Positions 12,898-24,660 of a stretch of 45,003 nucleotides of DNA are shown here, piece after piece (within the stretch, counting starts at the first letter, position 1; each line of letters starts with the position of its first letter). The stretch is from Darksidea phi (Eukaryota; Ascomycota; Dothideomycetes; Pleosporales; Lentitheciaceae), in NCBI GenBank assembly GCA_030770425.1, contig JASJFT010000303.1, forward strand, positions 1 to 45,003, read 5' to 3'. A program made the translations under genes and the position numbers. Under the pieces are notes generated by a model that saw nothing but the letters and a program-made list of their open reading frames with translations, was not told the DNA's origin and did not search any database.

Positions 12898-14571
12898 TAT
12901 ATATATAAATAATCTTCTAGAAAAATTATAGTATTCTTCTTTTATTATATATAGTACTTATACTATTCTATATAGTAAGTCTATAGTAAGATATTATAAC
13001 CTTAATTCTTATAATTCTATATCGTCTTATAGCCCTCTAGTTCTTAAAGTTTTAGAACTTATCCTATTACTCTCTATTCTTAATTACTAATAATATAAAT
13101 TAGTTCTTTTACCTTAGTATAGTACTTAGTAATATATTAGCTATTACTATACTTCTAGTATTTATTATATACTAATTATTAGAAAATTATCTCTATACTA
13201 ATCTTCTCTAGCTCGTTAAGTTTTAATTCTCTAATCTTAAGCTTTAGGTCTTCTTATTAATAAGGGATTTCCTTATCTATATCTTCTTTTATATTAAACT
13301 ATCCTTCTAGAAATAATCCTTAGTCGTCTACTTTCTAGTAGATATCTTTAATTATATTAATATACTTAGTACTCTTTTAGCTACTTATATTCTTCTTCTC
13401 GTCGTTATATTCTTTAGTAAAGTATTTCTATATACTATAACGTAGATATACTTTCTTATCTTACTATTATTTTATTTTATCTACTAGGACTTTCTATAGC
13501 TTCTTATTTTACTCGTATTTTTTATTCTTCGAATATTTCTTTTCTTAGATTATATTAACGTCTATTTTATTATAACTCCTATAAAACCTATATTTAAAAG
13601 CTAACTACTTCTTCTTATAGACTCTAACTAGTTCTATAGTATTTTATTTTTTAAGTACTTATTCGTATAGTTAGTTATCGATATAGATTATTATCTTAAT
13701 TAATTCTACTAGGTTATCTAGTTTTTTAAGTCTAGATAGCTCGTTCTTAACTACTTTCTTAAGTCTATTATAGTATATAACTATAAGAGGGGTATTATTC
13801 TAATTAATCTTATACTATAGTTATTTAAATTCGGTAGTATAAACTTTTATTAATTTTATCTATTTTAGTCTCTAAATCTTATACTCTACTTATTAGATCT
13901 TATTAATATTTCTAAAGATTATACGTATTTATTTCTTAAAGAAGTTTTAATCTATAAATACTACTTTCGTTTTATTATATTACTTTATCGGAGTTTCTTC
14001 GTTAGCTATATAATTATTAACTAGAGGTTATATCTATACTACTACTTTTTCTATTATATATATATCTACTATAAGGATTCTATTATAATCTCTAGTAAAC
14101 GTAGTAGAATTAAACTAATAGTATAGGTCTATCTATATAAGAAACGGCTTTAGACCTTCCTTATAACTATTATATCTTTTAGATATCTTAACTTTTATCT
14201 TTTTACTAAGTCCTACTCTTATCTATTATAGCGCTTCTTATAGTAATACTATAGCTTACTATATCTCTATTATCTAAGCTACTTATTACTAGACGAGAGT
14301 AGTTAGATTCGTCGTTAAAGCTTCTATTATACTTCCTCTAGAAGTATTATATAAGCTAGATAGAGTTACTATATTTAATATAATCTAGATTTAAGATAGT
14401 TAATATATTATATATTATATATACTTTAATATAAGATCTAGATTAGGACTAATAGTACGTTTATTATACTATTAGGTTTTAATAGATTAAGGTTAAGTTA
14501 ATAAATCCTATTACTAAAATAACTACTTAAGAAAAGATCTAATCTTATTCGTAAGTATTAGATAAACTAAA
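12898..14571 (-). pseudogene. Gypsy-A gag-side remnant
   Basis: This 1.7-kb piece lies between Copia-1 and the right Gypsy-A LTR, where gag is expected in a minus-strand element. It is saturated with TAA/TAG stops. A Cys-rich knuckle may lie near 13,560-13,620 on the minus strand but is too mutated to assign. Assignment is mainly by position. Confidence 0.5.
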
Positions 14572-14840
14572 GAGAATTAATTATAAGAAATTAAAATAGA
14601 AAGTCTAAGAGATCCTTCGCCCTCTTATACCCGTTCTTATTCCTTAAGGTAGTAGTAGTAGTAGTAGAAGTAGTAACTTCTATAGCTTCTATAACTTCTA
14701 TAGTAGTTATAGAAGTAGTTATCTTAATAACTTCTATAACTTCTAAGTTATATAATATTAAATTACTAACTAAGCGTAGCTCGGTTATTTTAGCTACGTT
14801 AGAGCTTACCTTATATCCTTCTAATCCTAGAGTTATAATA
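14572..14840 (-). repeat. Gypsy-A LTR, right copy (5' LTR)
   Basis: Direct repeat of 1-269. The LTR may really begin at 14,556 (TATTAG, a RIP form of TGTTAG), but the matching outer end of the left copy is outside the window, so the outer 16 bp cannot be confirmed. Confidence 0.75.
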
Positions 14841-17800
14841 TATCTAGTATTTTTCTTAAAAAGAAGGAACTTATAAAAGTATTATATAGAATTAGATCTA
14901 TATTTTAAATTCTATAACTAACTTATCTTTATATAATTAACTAGATTACTAAATTAGTATAATAATAAGATAGTAGATACTAAGGACTAAGCTAGCCCTT
15001 TAAGATCTAGTCTATTTAATAAATAACTCTTATATTCTATCTCTCTATAAAAGAAAAATAAAGATAAAATATAAGTTATAAGCTAGATAATAAATATATA
15101 AGTTATAAGTAGGACTTAAAATAGAGTTAGAAGCTAGAAGCTCTTCTTTAAGAAAGAAGTATATTAATAAAAGCTAACTAAGATCTATAAACTAACCCTC
15201 TTAAAGGTATTTATTAATAAAAATATATATATCGACCTCTAGACTCTTAAAACTATCTTCCTCTCTTAAGAAGAGAGTATAAGTAAAGATAGTCTTAAAA
15301 AGAAGATTAATAAGTATACTAAGAGGATTAAATTACTTAGAAGAGAAAATAGACCTTAAATCCTCTATCTAATAAATACGAAAGAATAGAAAGAACTCCT
15401 AGACTATAATATAGTCTAGGATATACTAGCTACTTAGAAGGAACCCGACCTAATTACTAATATTCTAATAAATAATAGTCTCTATCTTATTATAGTTAAA
15501 AGGCTAGTAAATACTATAGAAGTAGATATAATTAGTAAAAACGTCTTTATAAATACTACGGCCGATAAGTTTAACTAATTAGTTAAGAAAAGGAATAACT
15601 ATAAAAGGTAAGTTAAAAAGCTATAAGAAGAGCTCTAATAAGTCTAGAAAACTATAAGTAAGTAGTAGAATTTAGAGAAAGATCTTAAGTAGTTCTCCCC
15701 CGTAGTTATCTATACTAAGGCCGGACTTATAGTTCTTTCTTAGTATAATTCTAAGTCTACTTTTAAGACTCTATTATTATAGTATAATCCTAATAGTAAA
15801 TAAGATATTAGTCTCTAAAGGATCCCTCTTATCTATTATACCCCCCTTTAAACTCTAGAACTTCTAGGAAGATTTTAATAGGATTTAGTCTAGTATTTAA
15901 TCTTTTAGTTAAGCTTCTTATAAAAAAAGCTAATTATTAAACTAATTATATTTCTAGATCTAATATAGACTTCTTTATTTAATAAGAACTATTACGAGTA
16001 TCTATTAAATTTAAATATACTACCCTTTACTATAAAGAAAATAAAAAATACTTTTACTCTTTATTCTAGTACCTACTCTATAAGATCTCTATTAGTCTTA
16101 CTAAAGTTTATAACTATTACCTTAAATAATAGAATATAGATTCTTATTTAAAAGAAGAATATTATAGAAAATTACTAAAGTAACTCCTTATAAATCTTTA
16201 GCTCTTAGAAGACTATATTCTATTCTAATTCTACCTTATTTAAGAATAACGGGGAGTTTAAACTAAAGAACTAGCTCTATAATATAGAATAAAAACTTAT
16301 TATTAATAAGAACTAGTACGTATAAGAAACCTCTTAGTAGATAGCTAAGATTTATTAAGTTTATATTATATTCCGACTAGTAGACCTAGTAAAAGATTAT
16401 ATTTAGATATAGTTAAATTTTAAGAAAGAAGAAATAGACTTCGTATTTAATATAGACCTATTAAAATATATTAAGAAATATTATAAAGATTCTTATATAA
16501 AAAAAAAGATAAAAGTTAAATTTTACTAACTATATATAAATATATTTAGTAAAGTTAGTAACTTTATTAAGAATTTTAAGTATCTAGTAATAGAGATCTA
16601 TCTACTTTACTACTAGTAGAATAAAGAATTTATAGATAAGCTCTACTTTAATCTAAAAAATAAGGTAAATTTATTTAATAATAGTAATTCTATCTTTAAT
16701 AAGCTCTATAAATATATAACTTTAGTTAATAGGGTACTACTTAAGAATAATTAATACTAAAAGGCTTAGCTTATCTAAAGTAATTAATTAGCTATCTTTA
16801 AGAGGAAATAGTTAATTATAAATAAATCCTTCTCTAATAAGTTAGAAAAGAAGTCTATTTACTTTAAAGATATATCTAAATTTTATAACTACTCTTTTAA
16901 AGAGTATAAGAAGTAAGACTACTACTTTAATTATAGAAAAAGAAAAGTAATAAAACTATCCCGACTATATTATATATAAAGTAATATAGAATATTATAGA
17001 AGTAGAAGTTAATACTATCTTTTTTAATAATTCTAAAGAAGAAGCTTATTTAGACTTTCTATATAAAGAGAAAAGTAGTTTAGAATATAATTCTAATATC
17101 TTCTCTATAGTATTAAAAAATAAAAGCTATTAAAGAAAGGCTTCTTTCTAGTAATCTATATAGGAGTAATTAAACTCTTTAATTATTAATAACTTATTAA
17201 GATACTATAACTTATTAATTCGAAATTATTTATACTCTCTATTTAACTTATAGTAAATAGTCTAGCTATATAGCTAAGAGGATTAGTAGATAGTAGTACT
17301 AGTATATACCTATTAGTCTACTCTAAATATTTAAAGGTAGTAAAGAAAAAGCTAAAGCCTATCTTCTATCGACTAAAGAAACCGATTTCTCTTAATAGGT
17401 TTAATAAGAAATATAGTTATTTAGTTAATATAACTATCTAAGCTAATCTATTAATCTAGGGAAAGAATATATCTATCTAGTTTCTCTTCTATAAGCTTAA
17501 GTATTACGATATAATACTTAGAAGAAATTTTTTTAAATAAATCTAGTTTTTAATTAACTATTATAACCGGACTTTATATTAGCTAGATAATATTTTAAAG
17601 TAGATAAAATATAATCTAATTACTATAAAAGAGTTAGATCTAAAGCTAGAACTAGAATACTAGAATAATACTTTATACTACGACGATCTAATTAATTAGT
17701 AGATTAGAATATAGAAGAAGACCCGTTTACTTAGAAAGGATTTAATACTTAATTTAAAAGTTTCTATTAAAGCTCTTATAATCCTCTAAGAGGAGGTCTA

Positions 17801-18479
17801 TAAGTCTACTAAAGCTCTACTATAGATAATAAAGGACTAGTAAGCTACTTCTAAGGAAATATAAAGAAATATAAATAGTAATACTAATAATAATCTAAGA
17901 GGTACTAAATTTAAGAAAAGTTAATAAGGTCGTCGAAAAAATAATAGAAAGAAAAAGAAAGTAATATCTATCCCTAATAATCTACTAGGGTAGACTACTA
18001 GTAATAAGTTTAATATATATTTTCTCGAATCTTCTAATATATAGAAGCTTATAGATAAGAAAGAAGTTATACTAGAAGCTACTAGTCTATATAAAGTTAA
18101 CTTATTAATTAAAGATAGATAGTTAAAAGACTTAGTAGAAAACTTAGTAGAATAGAATATATAAGATATAATAGTAGAGAAGCTCCCTTATAAAGATTAT
18201 AACTACTATTATAAATAATTAAAAGACTATAGTCGTATAGTTTACCCGCTTATCTAACTATTATAAAAGAGAAAATTTTATATCTTTAGACCTAAGAAGC
18301 GAGCTATATTTAAGAAAAGTAAGATATTATTATATTTAGATATTATTATAAGATATTACTTATCTTACTATAGAATTTATATAAAAACTAATATAAGTAA
18401 TAGTATTCTAGTAGATACCTTTATATAGCTCTAAGATAATAGAATCTAGTAACCTATAGTCTACTTTATAAAGATAATA

Positions 18480-19560
18480 AAGTTTATAGAAATAAACTAT
18501 AAGATCTATAATAAGAAGATACTCGTAGTTATAAGAGGATTAAATAAATAAAGAACTTAGCTTATAGGGTTATAACTAAATAAACCCTTTTAAGTTATTA
18601 TTAATTATTAGATATTAGAGTATTTCTTAACTAAGTATAAACTAACCCTATAATAAACTTACTAGGTTAAGAAGCTTATAGATTACTACTATACTATTTA
18701 TTATTACTCTAGAACTACTAATATTATTACGAATACCCTCTTTTAAAAATAGAAGAAGTTAAAAACTTAGAAAAAAAAGATAAAACTACTAGAACTTATA
18801 TCTTTATCTCCTCTAAATAGACCTCTACTATAATAGCTATCTTAATAACTACTACTAATACCTAGAATCTCGAGTATAAAATTAAAGCTTATCTTTATCT
18901 ATTTCTTAATTATATACTTTATAAAAATTATATATATACTATATTTAAACTAGAGTAAGAGTTAGTCTATTAAGAATATAAGTATCTATTCTTAACCCTA
19001 TCTAGGCTCCTTCTCTAAAAAGAGAAGTTAATAGTATCTAAAATAGAATTTTTTAAGATTTATCTTATCTAAATAATATATACTATATAGATTACTACTT
19101 ATCTAGATATAAAGAAAACTATTAGACTTCTAAGAAACCTATATTATTAAAGTATAATAAATAAGAATATAAAATATTATATAAGAAATTATAAATAGTA
19201 CTAATAAAGTTATAAGTTTTAAGATAAGACTTTAAATCTTCTTAAACTACTTTCTATATCTAAAAGAGTATAGAAAGATATTTCTATAAACTTTAAAAGC
19301 TTTCTAAAGGATTATAAAGGATATAATAATATATTTATAGTAATATATAGATTATTAAAATATACTTTCTTATTACTCTACTTTAAGACTACTATTATTA
19401 AAGATATAACTACTCTCTACTATATATATATATAGCGAGTCTTTAGTCTTCTATATACTATAGTCTTAGATTAAAACTTATAATTTATATTAGGCTTTAT
19501 AAAAGAATTATATAGACTTATAGAAATTAGCTAGTTATTATCTACGACCTACTATCTATA
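18480..19560 (+). pseudogene. Gypsy-B RNase H and integrase segments (RIP-degraded)
   Basis: RNase H motifs (VVIRGLNK, KPFQVI, NLEYFLTKYKL) are followed by the spacing and motif order of a Ty3/Gypsy integrase. Every frame has TAA/TAG stops at positions where Trp, Gln or Arg is conserved. Distinct from Gypsy-A in sequence and strand. Confidence 0.7.
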
Positions 19561-20494
19561 AACTAATAATAATATAGAAGTTTTTAATTAATAGCTAGAT
19601 TAATAATTATATCCCTTTATAAACTTCTATTAAAATAATTAGTCCGATCTTCTATCTAGTATAGATTAGATCTAGGTAATTCTTCTATATAATATAATAG
19701 AATTTTTCCTATTTAAGATTAAATTTAACTATAAGACTTATTATTACTAGGACTAGTAAGAATACGTTCGTAAATCCTTTAAATTACTAAATAATATAAC
19801 TATATAGATAGTCTAAAAGTTTATAAAAACTTAAGCTAATATAGTCTAATAGGTTTATAACTACGTTTAAGCTAATATCGTAGTAATTTAGAAAGCCTAG
19901 AGCTAATAAGCTAATAAAAAATACTATCTTCTAGATTTTAATATAGGAGATTAAGTCTATATTATATCTAAGAGATTTATTACCTTAAGACTAAGTCTAA
20001 AATTAGACTAGTAAATATATAGACCTTATCTTATTATTAACTAAAGGTATAGCTTCTATATAGTCTAGTTACCCTCTTATATAAAGATATATAATATTTT
20101 CTATATAAATAGATTATATAAAGCTATATAAGATCTATTATCTAGTTAAGTACTTTCTAAAGAACTAGCTATAGAAGTAAATAGGTATTCTAAATAGCTA
20201 GTAGTTTATATCCTTAATAGCTAGATCGTTTATAGTAAGCTCTACTATTAAATAGAATAGATAGACTATAATTTAGATCTAATCTATTACCTAATAAGTA
20301 ATTTTATAAATATAGTCTAAAAAGTAAAAGAGTTTTATAATAAGTACTTTAATAAGCTAGGTCTATCTAAATAGCTAGTCTAGTAGCTAAAAGCTACGTT
20401 ATAAGATAAGTTTCTTAGCCTCTAGTTAGAAGATAAGGTACTAGTTAAGATAGAAATCTAGAAAAATTACTAGTATTAAGTATAGGTCTCTATC

Positions 20495-20644
20495 CTTTAT
20501 AGCCCGTTAAAATAGATAGTATAATATCTAGAGTCTATAATAATTATCCCTAAGCTTAGGACTTCTCTTCTTTATAGTCTACTAGAATAGATAGTATAAT
20601 ATCTAGAGCTTATAGTAACTACCTCTAAGCTTAAAGTACCTCTC
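20495..20644 (+). repeat. Two-copy 75-bp tandem repeat in Gypsy-B 3' part
   Basis: 20,495-20,569 and 20,570-20,644 share CTTTATAG, AATAGATAGTATAATATCTA and CTAAGCTTA at a constant 75-bp offset. The period is a multiple of three, so it would have been a 25-residue peptide repeat. Confidence 0.75.
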
Positions 20645-21330
20645 TATAGTCTTACTTTACTATAGATAAAAATATAGAAGAAGTAAATTTTACTTTTTAA
20701 TAGAGCTACGTATATATAACTTCTAGATAATATAGAAAACTAAGTTACTAGTATTCTCTTATATATTCTATAATATCTCTTAGATATACTAAGCGTATTA
20801 TATAGTATATATATTAGAAAAATATTTTTTAGATAATAATTTATATAGTAAAATAAGTAGATATATATAGGACTATATAACGTTAATATACTCTAAGAAT
20901 AATTTAAAGAATACTAGTTAAATTATTTTTTAAGTAGGGAGTAATAGATATAGATATCTACCTACTCTTTCTATTCTCTTTTCTCTCTTCCTCCCTCCTA
21001 AAAGCGTTTTTTCTTAATTATTCGTTTACTAGGCCCTTAAGGACAAGGTCTTATTCTAGAAGAAAGATAATATTATAGTCTATTTCTTAGGTTATCTAGT
21101 TATTTTACTTATTTTCTATTTTAGTTAGTAGATTAGGTAATCCTAAGGATTAGTCTAATAGTTAGTTAGCTTATTTAGTACGCTAAACCCTATTTAGGTA
21201 TAAAAACCCCCTATTCTTATACCCTTATAATACTATCTTAAAATAGCTTTAATATACTAATTCTACTATTAGTTAATTAGAAGACTATCTTAACTATTAT
21301 AACTTCTAGTTAATTATACTTAGTCCTAAA

Positions 21331-23291
21331 GTCTTATATAGGCGACTTAAGTAAGTTATATATATTAAGTAAAAAGTTTCTAAAGAAGCTTTATAATATC
21401 TCTTTCTAAGAGATAATAGATATTATATTTTTATTAATAATATTTCTATTAAAAATATTAGGACTATAATAGTACTAATAATACTTATAATTAGTAGTTC
21501 TAAGAGGTATACTAGTTAAAGAATTATACTTAATAAAGTAAGTTTTATAGATAGTAGAAGTTATAAAGTTAGTAGATACTAGATAACTAATATTACTTAG
21601 TCTATATTAGAGAAATTAGTATAAAAAGCTATTAAAAAGATAGTAGAATATATCTAATAGTACTAGAAGTTAAGCTTATATACTATAGTTATAGCCCGAT
21701 ATAATTTTATCTTACTACTAGTATTCTTAATTAAATACTTCTACTTAACCTTATACTAATTCTAATTAATATTAATATTAAAAGTATAAGATTATATATC
21801 CTACTAAATCTTTTTAAATATATTAAAATCTATATTCTTATTATTATAAGTAGTTTAAGCGTTATAATACTAGATATACTTAATAATAAAGATAAGATAA
21901 TTAAAGTAGTAGTAAAAAATAGACTTAATCTATATAAATTATTAATAGAACTATATTAATAGAAAGAGAAGAAGATAAATATATACTACTAAGTAAGTTT
22001 AATAGTAAGCTTTATACCTACTATAGATAGTATAAATATTAGTCTTTTAGTACTAGTTACTTAAAATAATTTAATAAAGCTTAGTTATATTAAACTTTTA
22101 TATAAACTAAAAGAGATAATTTATATATTAATAGTATATAAGAGAGAACTAAGACTTTAGATAGATAGAAAGAGTATAGATATACTTAAAAAGAATAATA
22201 TTACTATACTAGCTAGTAGAGATAATTATAATAAGAGATAGAATCTTAAAAGTATTAAAAAATAAAGTAAAGAAATTTAGAAGTAAATATACTTTCTTAT
22301 ACTTATATTAAAAGAGATTATTTTATACTTAAGTTAATAGTACTTTAAATACTTACTAGTAAGAGTTTAAAATATAGAAATAAAAATATTTAAAGAGATA
22401 TAGTATATAATAATTTATTATCTCTTAGATAAATATTTATAAAAGATATAAATAGAATTACTCTTATTAAAAGAGTTATAGATAAATAAGTAATTTAATA
22501 TAATTATAAGTTATAATAGATAGTAGCTAATAATTACTAAGTACTACTAGGTTATACTATTATAATAGATATTAAAACTAAATTAAATAGAGTTTAAACT
22601 AGTTCTAAAATCTTTATAAAGATATTATAAGTAAATAGCTCTTATATAAAAATAGTAAATATCTACTAAATAGAAGTTACTAAAAATTACCTATAAGAGA
22701 AGTAGTAATATTATTACTACTAGTATAAGAACTTATAGGGATACACGTAGACTATAAGCTATAAAAATAATAAGTAAAAGTTATAAATATATATTAATAA
22801 TAAACTAATACTTAAGTTATATATACTTTTTAGTAGAATTAACTATATATTATAAGATTAAGACTAAGGGCTATAAAGTTAAAAAGGTTATAGAAATTCT
22901 TTATTAAGATAATAAGATATAATATAAATATTAAATATCTAAAAGATCTTCTCTATAAAATTATTTTTTTCTTAAAAATAGGATTTTTTAGAAGTATAGA
23001 TACTTAGGTAAATATTTCTAAAGAAAGTAAAAGGACTAATAGAATATATTATAGTAAATAACTCTTTATAAAGACTAGAATAGTCTTTAAAAAAGAGAGA
23101 GACTATATTATATCTACTTCTATTAGAGGACTTCTAGATTATTATTAGCCTAGCTATAGTTATATACTAGACCCTATATAATTCTATATTCTACTATTAT
23201 ATCTTCTTAAGAATTTATCTTATCTCTATTCGAATATAATCCTTTTACTATCTTAGTATTTCTATATCTACCTATCTATACGTACCTTATA
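21331..23291. other. RIP-degraded repeat of unrecognised class
   Basis: AT-rich, no ATG frames, purine-biased on the plus strand in a way that suggests a former plus-strand coding region (about 21,560-22,960). I could not assign a family. Its last 287 bp (23,005-23,291) recur at 44,633-44,919. A LINE ORF1-like origin was considered but the Cys/His spacing near 22,700-22,760 does not fit a clean zinc knuckle. Confidence 0.4.
23005..23291 (+). repeat. 287-bp dispersed repeat, copy 1 (pairs with 44,633-44,919)
   Basis: Same orientation and identical length as 44,633-44,919. Similarity begins at TAGGTAAATA/TAGATAAAC and ends at CTTATA in both copies. Differences are mostly transitions. Confidence 0.8.
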
Positions 23292-23660
23292 ATTTTAATA
23301 AAAATAAAAAAAAGATTATTATTTTAAAAAAAGCTAAATAGTAATTAAAAAGTAAAAAGTATTAAGTTATTATATAATTAAATATAAGCTATTAGGCTTT
23401 AATATATTATATATACTATAAAAAGACTATTATAAATACTACTTAATCTATTACTAATATTATTTTAATAGAATTTTAATATATTATTAATTTATATAGT
23501 TATAAAATATAATAAAATTAATAAAATTAATAGCTTATTATATTAATAGCTTACTTATAAACTATATTAATAAGAATATTTTTAATAAAAATACTTAATT
23601 CTTAATAGAAATAATCTTTATTCTTAATTATAATAGTCTTATTAAGAATAAGAATATAGT
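23292..23660. other. Very AT-rich spacer next to the island
   Basis: Almost pure A/T with homopolymer runs. No coding motif or recognisable element was seen. Contains TAGCTTACTTATA and TTATTAAGAATAAGAATA motifs that also occur just right of the island (about 34,210-34,350), the first in inverted orientation. Confidence 0.6.
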
Positions 23661-23768
23661 ATTAGGCTTAATATTAGGCTTAGTATTAGGCTTAGTATTA
23701 GGCTTAGGCTTAGGCTTAGTATCAGGCTTAGCATCAGGCTTAGCATCAGGCTTAGTATCAAGCTTAGC
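23661..23768. repeat. 12-bp minisatellite spanning the AT/GC boundary
   Basis: Nine units, one with two extra 6-bp insertions. Left units read ATTAGGCTTAGT and right units read ATCAGGCTTAGC. The changes are all C to T at CpA (ATCAGG to ATTAGG, AGCATC to AGTATC). An unmutated relative, CAGGCTCAGCAT, follows at about 23,909. Confidence 0.9.
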
Positions 23769-23921
23769 GGCTGGCTAATATCAAGCGCAGCAGCTGGCTA
23801 ATATCGAGCTCTGCAGCTAGCTAATATCGAGCGCAGCGGCTGGATAATATCAAGCGCAGCGGCTGGCTAATATCGAGCTTAGCGGCCGGCTAATATCGAG
23901 CGCAGCAGCAGGCTCAGCATT
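23766..23921. repeat. 23-bp minisatellite, six full units plus one partial
   Basis: Units start at 23,766, 23,789, 23,812, 23,835, 23,858 and 23,881, with consensus AGCGGCTGGCTAATATCRAG plus CGC. The partial unit at 23,904 merges into CAGGCTCAGCATT, linking it to the 12-bp array. GC-rich relative to the array on its left. Confidence 0.9.
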
Positions 23922-24660
23922 TAGGGTGGACTGGAACCGTAGTGTAAGCAGTGATCGACGCTGCAAGGCTGAGAGCGAGCACTGTATCGAGGGCGGGAAG
24001 CTGAAAGACCCCCCCGCACGCCTCCCAAACAAGCAATGACAAGCAATGACCATTGTCTAAATGCTTGTTTTCCCTATCTATCTACCTATGCTTTGGGTTT
24101 GTGCTTATTTACCTGTCTACTAATGGCCATCCCGACATCGGTGAACGAAGCCCGCCAAATTGATTGCCACTGCCTGCCTATTTGCAACACAATGCTACCA
24201 TTCCGACACACCTCCCCTAACCGAGACGGCGCATAATACAGAAGGATTGTAGAATGTTGGGACGTCATGTAACCATGTATCCGGTCGACCTCTCTTGCGT
24301 AATCCCCGAGGCCTGCTGGAGTACAGGAGGCAGAGGCTTGGTGGTGTGGGGGCGGGCGCATGAATTTAACCGGACCCAATCAAGCACGGCACCGGAGATG
24401 GAAGCGTCTGCAGGAATGTGAGTGAGCGAGTCTTACGAGCCACCATACCGGGACTTGCTGCAACTGCCTTGCGTTCTCACTTGTGGAACCTGCCCTTTTC
24501 ACGTTCTAGGGGAAGATTGGTTGATTGAAGTGAGCGTATAACGAACAGTCATCATAATCAGACGTGAACCATTCCTTTTTGCACTTAACACCACACTGTG
24601 CGGCACACCGTGAGTGCTTTTTTGTGTTTGTCTTTTTACGAGTCGAATCACAAAGATAGC
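23922..24660. other. GC-normal intergenic region upstream of the rhodopsin-like gene
   Basis: 739 bp with normal CpA/TpG content. Only short frames are present (up to 97 codons), with no recognised protein. It is the likely promoter and 5' untranslated region of the gene starting at 24,661. I see no convincing TATA box. Confidence 0.6.

Larger units (their letters stand above)
1..14840 (-). mobile_element. Gypsy-A: RIP-degraded chromodomain Ty3/Gypsy retrotransposon with two nested insertions
   Basis: A long terminal repeat copy at 1-269 matches 14,572-14,840 at the same length, in the same orientation. Between them the minus strand carries the expected order from right to left: a gag-like part, pol, integrase, chromodomain. 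Two other elements interrupt it (1,625-3,477 and 7,199-12,897); without them the element would be about 7.3 kb. All frames are broken by TAA/TAG stops created by CpA/TpG to TpA changes, and no ATG survives, so it cannot encode protein. The left LTR runs off the window edge, so the true outer end is not seen. The element type (chromovirus) rests on motifs listed under the two pol segments. Confidence 0.8.
14841..21330 (+). mobile_element. Gypsy-B: plus-strand Ty3/Gypsy remnant, 5' end missing, RT core apparently deleted
   Basis: On the plus strand, about 18,480-18,730 reads as RNase H (LVVIRGLNK, then KPFQVI, then NLEYFLTKYKLT). About 19,040-19,560 reads as integrase. The stretch at about 18,190-18,220 (EKLPYKDYNYYYK) resembles the start of RT (LPxHRPYDHxI), yet it is followed directly by KDYSRIVYPLI, which normally lies after the RT palm. 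A likely 3' LTR with a TATAAAAACCCC promoter-like box (about 21,200) lies at about 20,940-21,330. No 5' LTR was found; the left end was probably removed when Gypsy-A arrived. The limits are approximate. Confidence 0.6.

Noticed and set aside
21331..23004. LINE with CCHC gag
   Set aside because: Cys/His spacing after undoing RIP by eye does not fit a knuckle, and no endonuclease or RT motif was found; left unclassified.
23697..23720. TTAGGC repeats resembling a nematode-type telomere
   Set aside because: They are part of the 12-bp array and are explained by CpA to TpA change of CAGGCTCAG units; fungal telomeres are TTAGGG and the array is internal.
24036..24236. 66-codon frame with a hydrophobic segment and several Cys, suggesting a small secreted protein
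   Set aside because: No clean signal-peptide cleavage site, overlapped by an equally open antisense frame, no TATA or other support; chance is likely in GC-normal intergenic DNA.
23850..24379. Minus-strand frames of 67 and 97 codons
   Set aside because: The first runs into the minisatellite; neither has a recognisable motif or promoter context.
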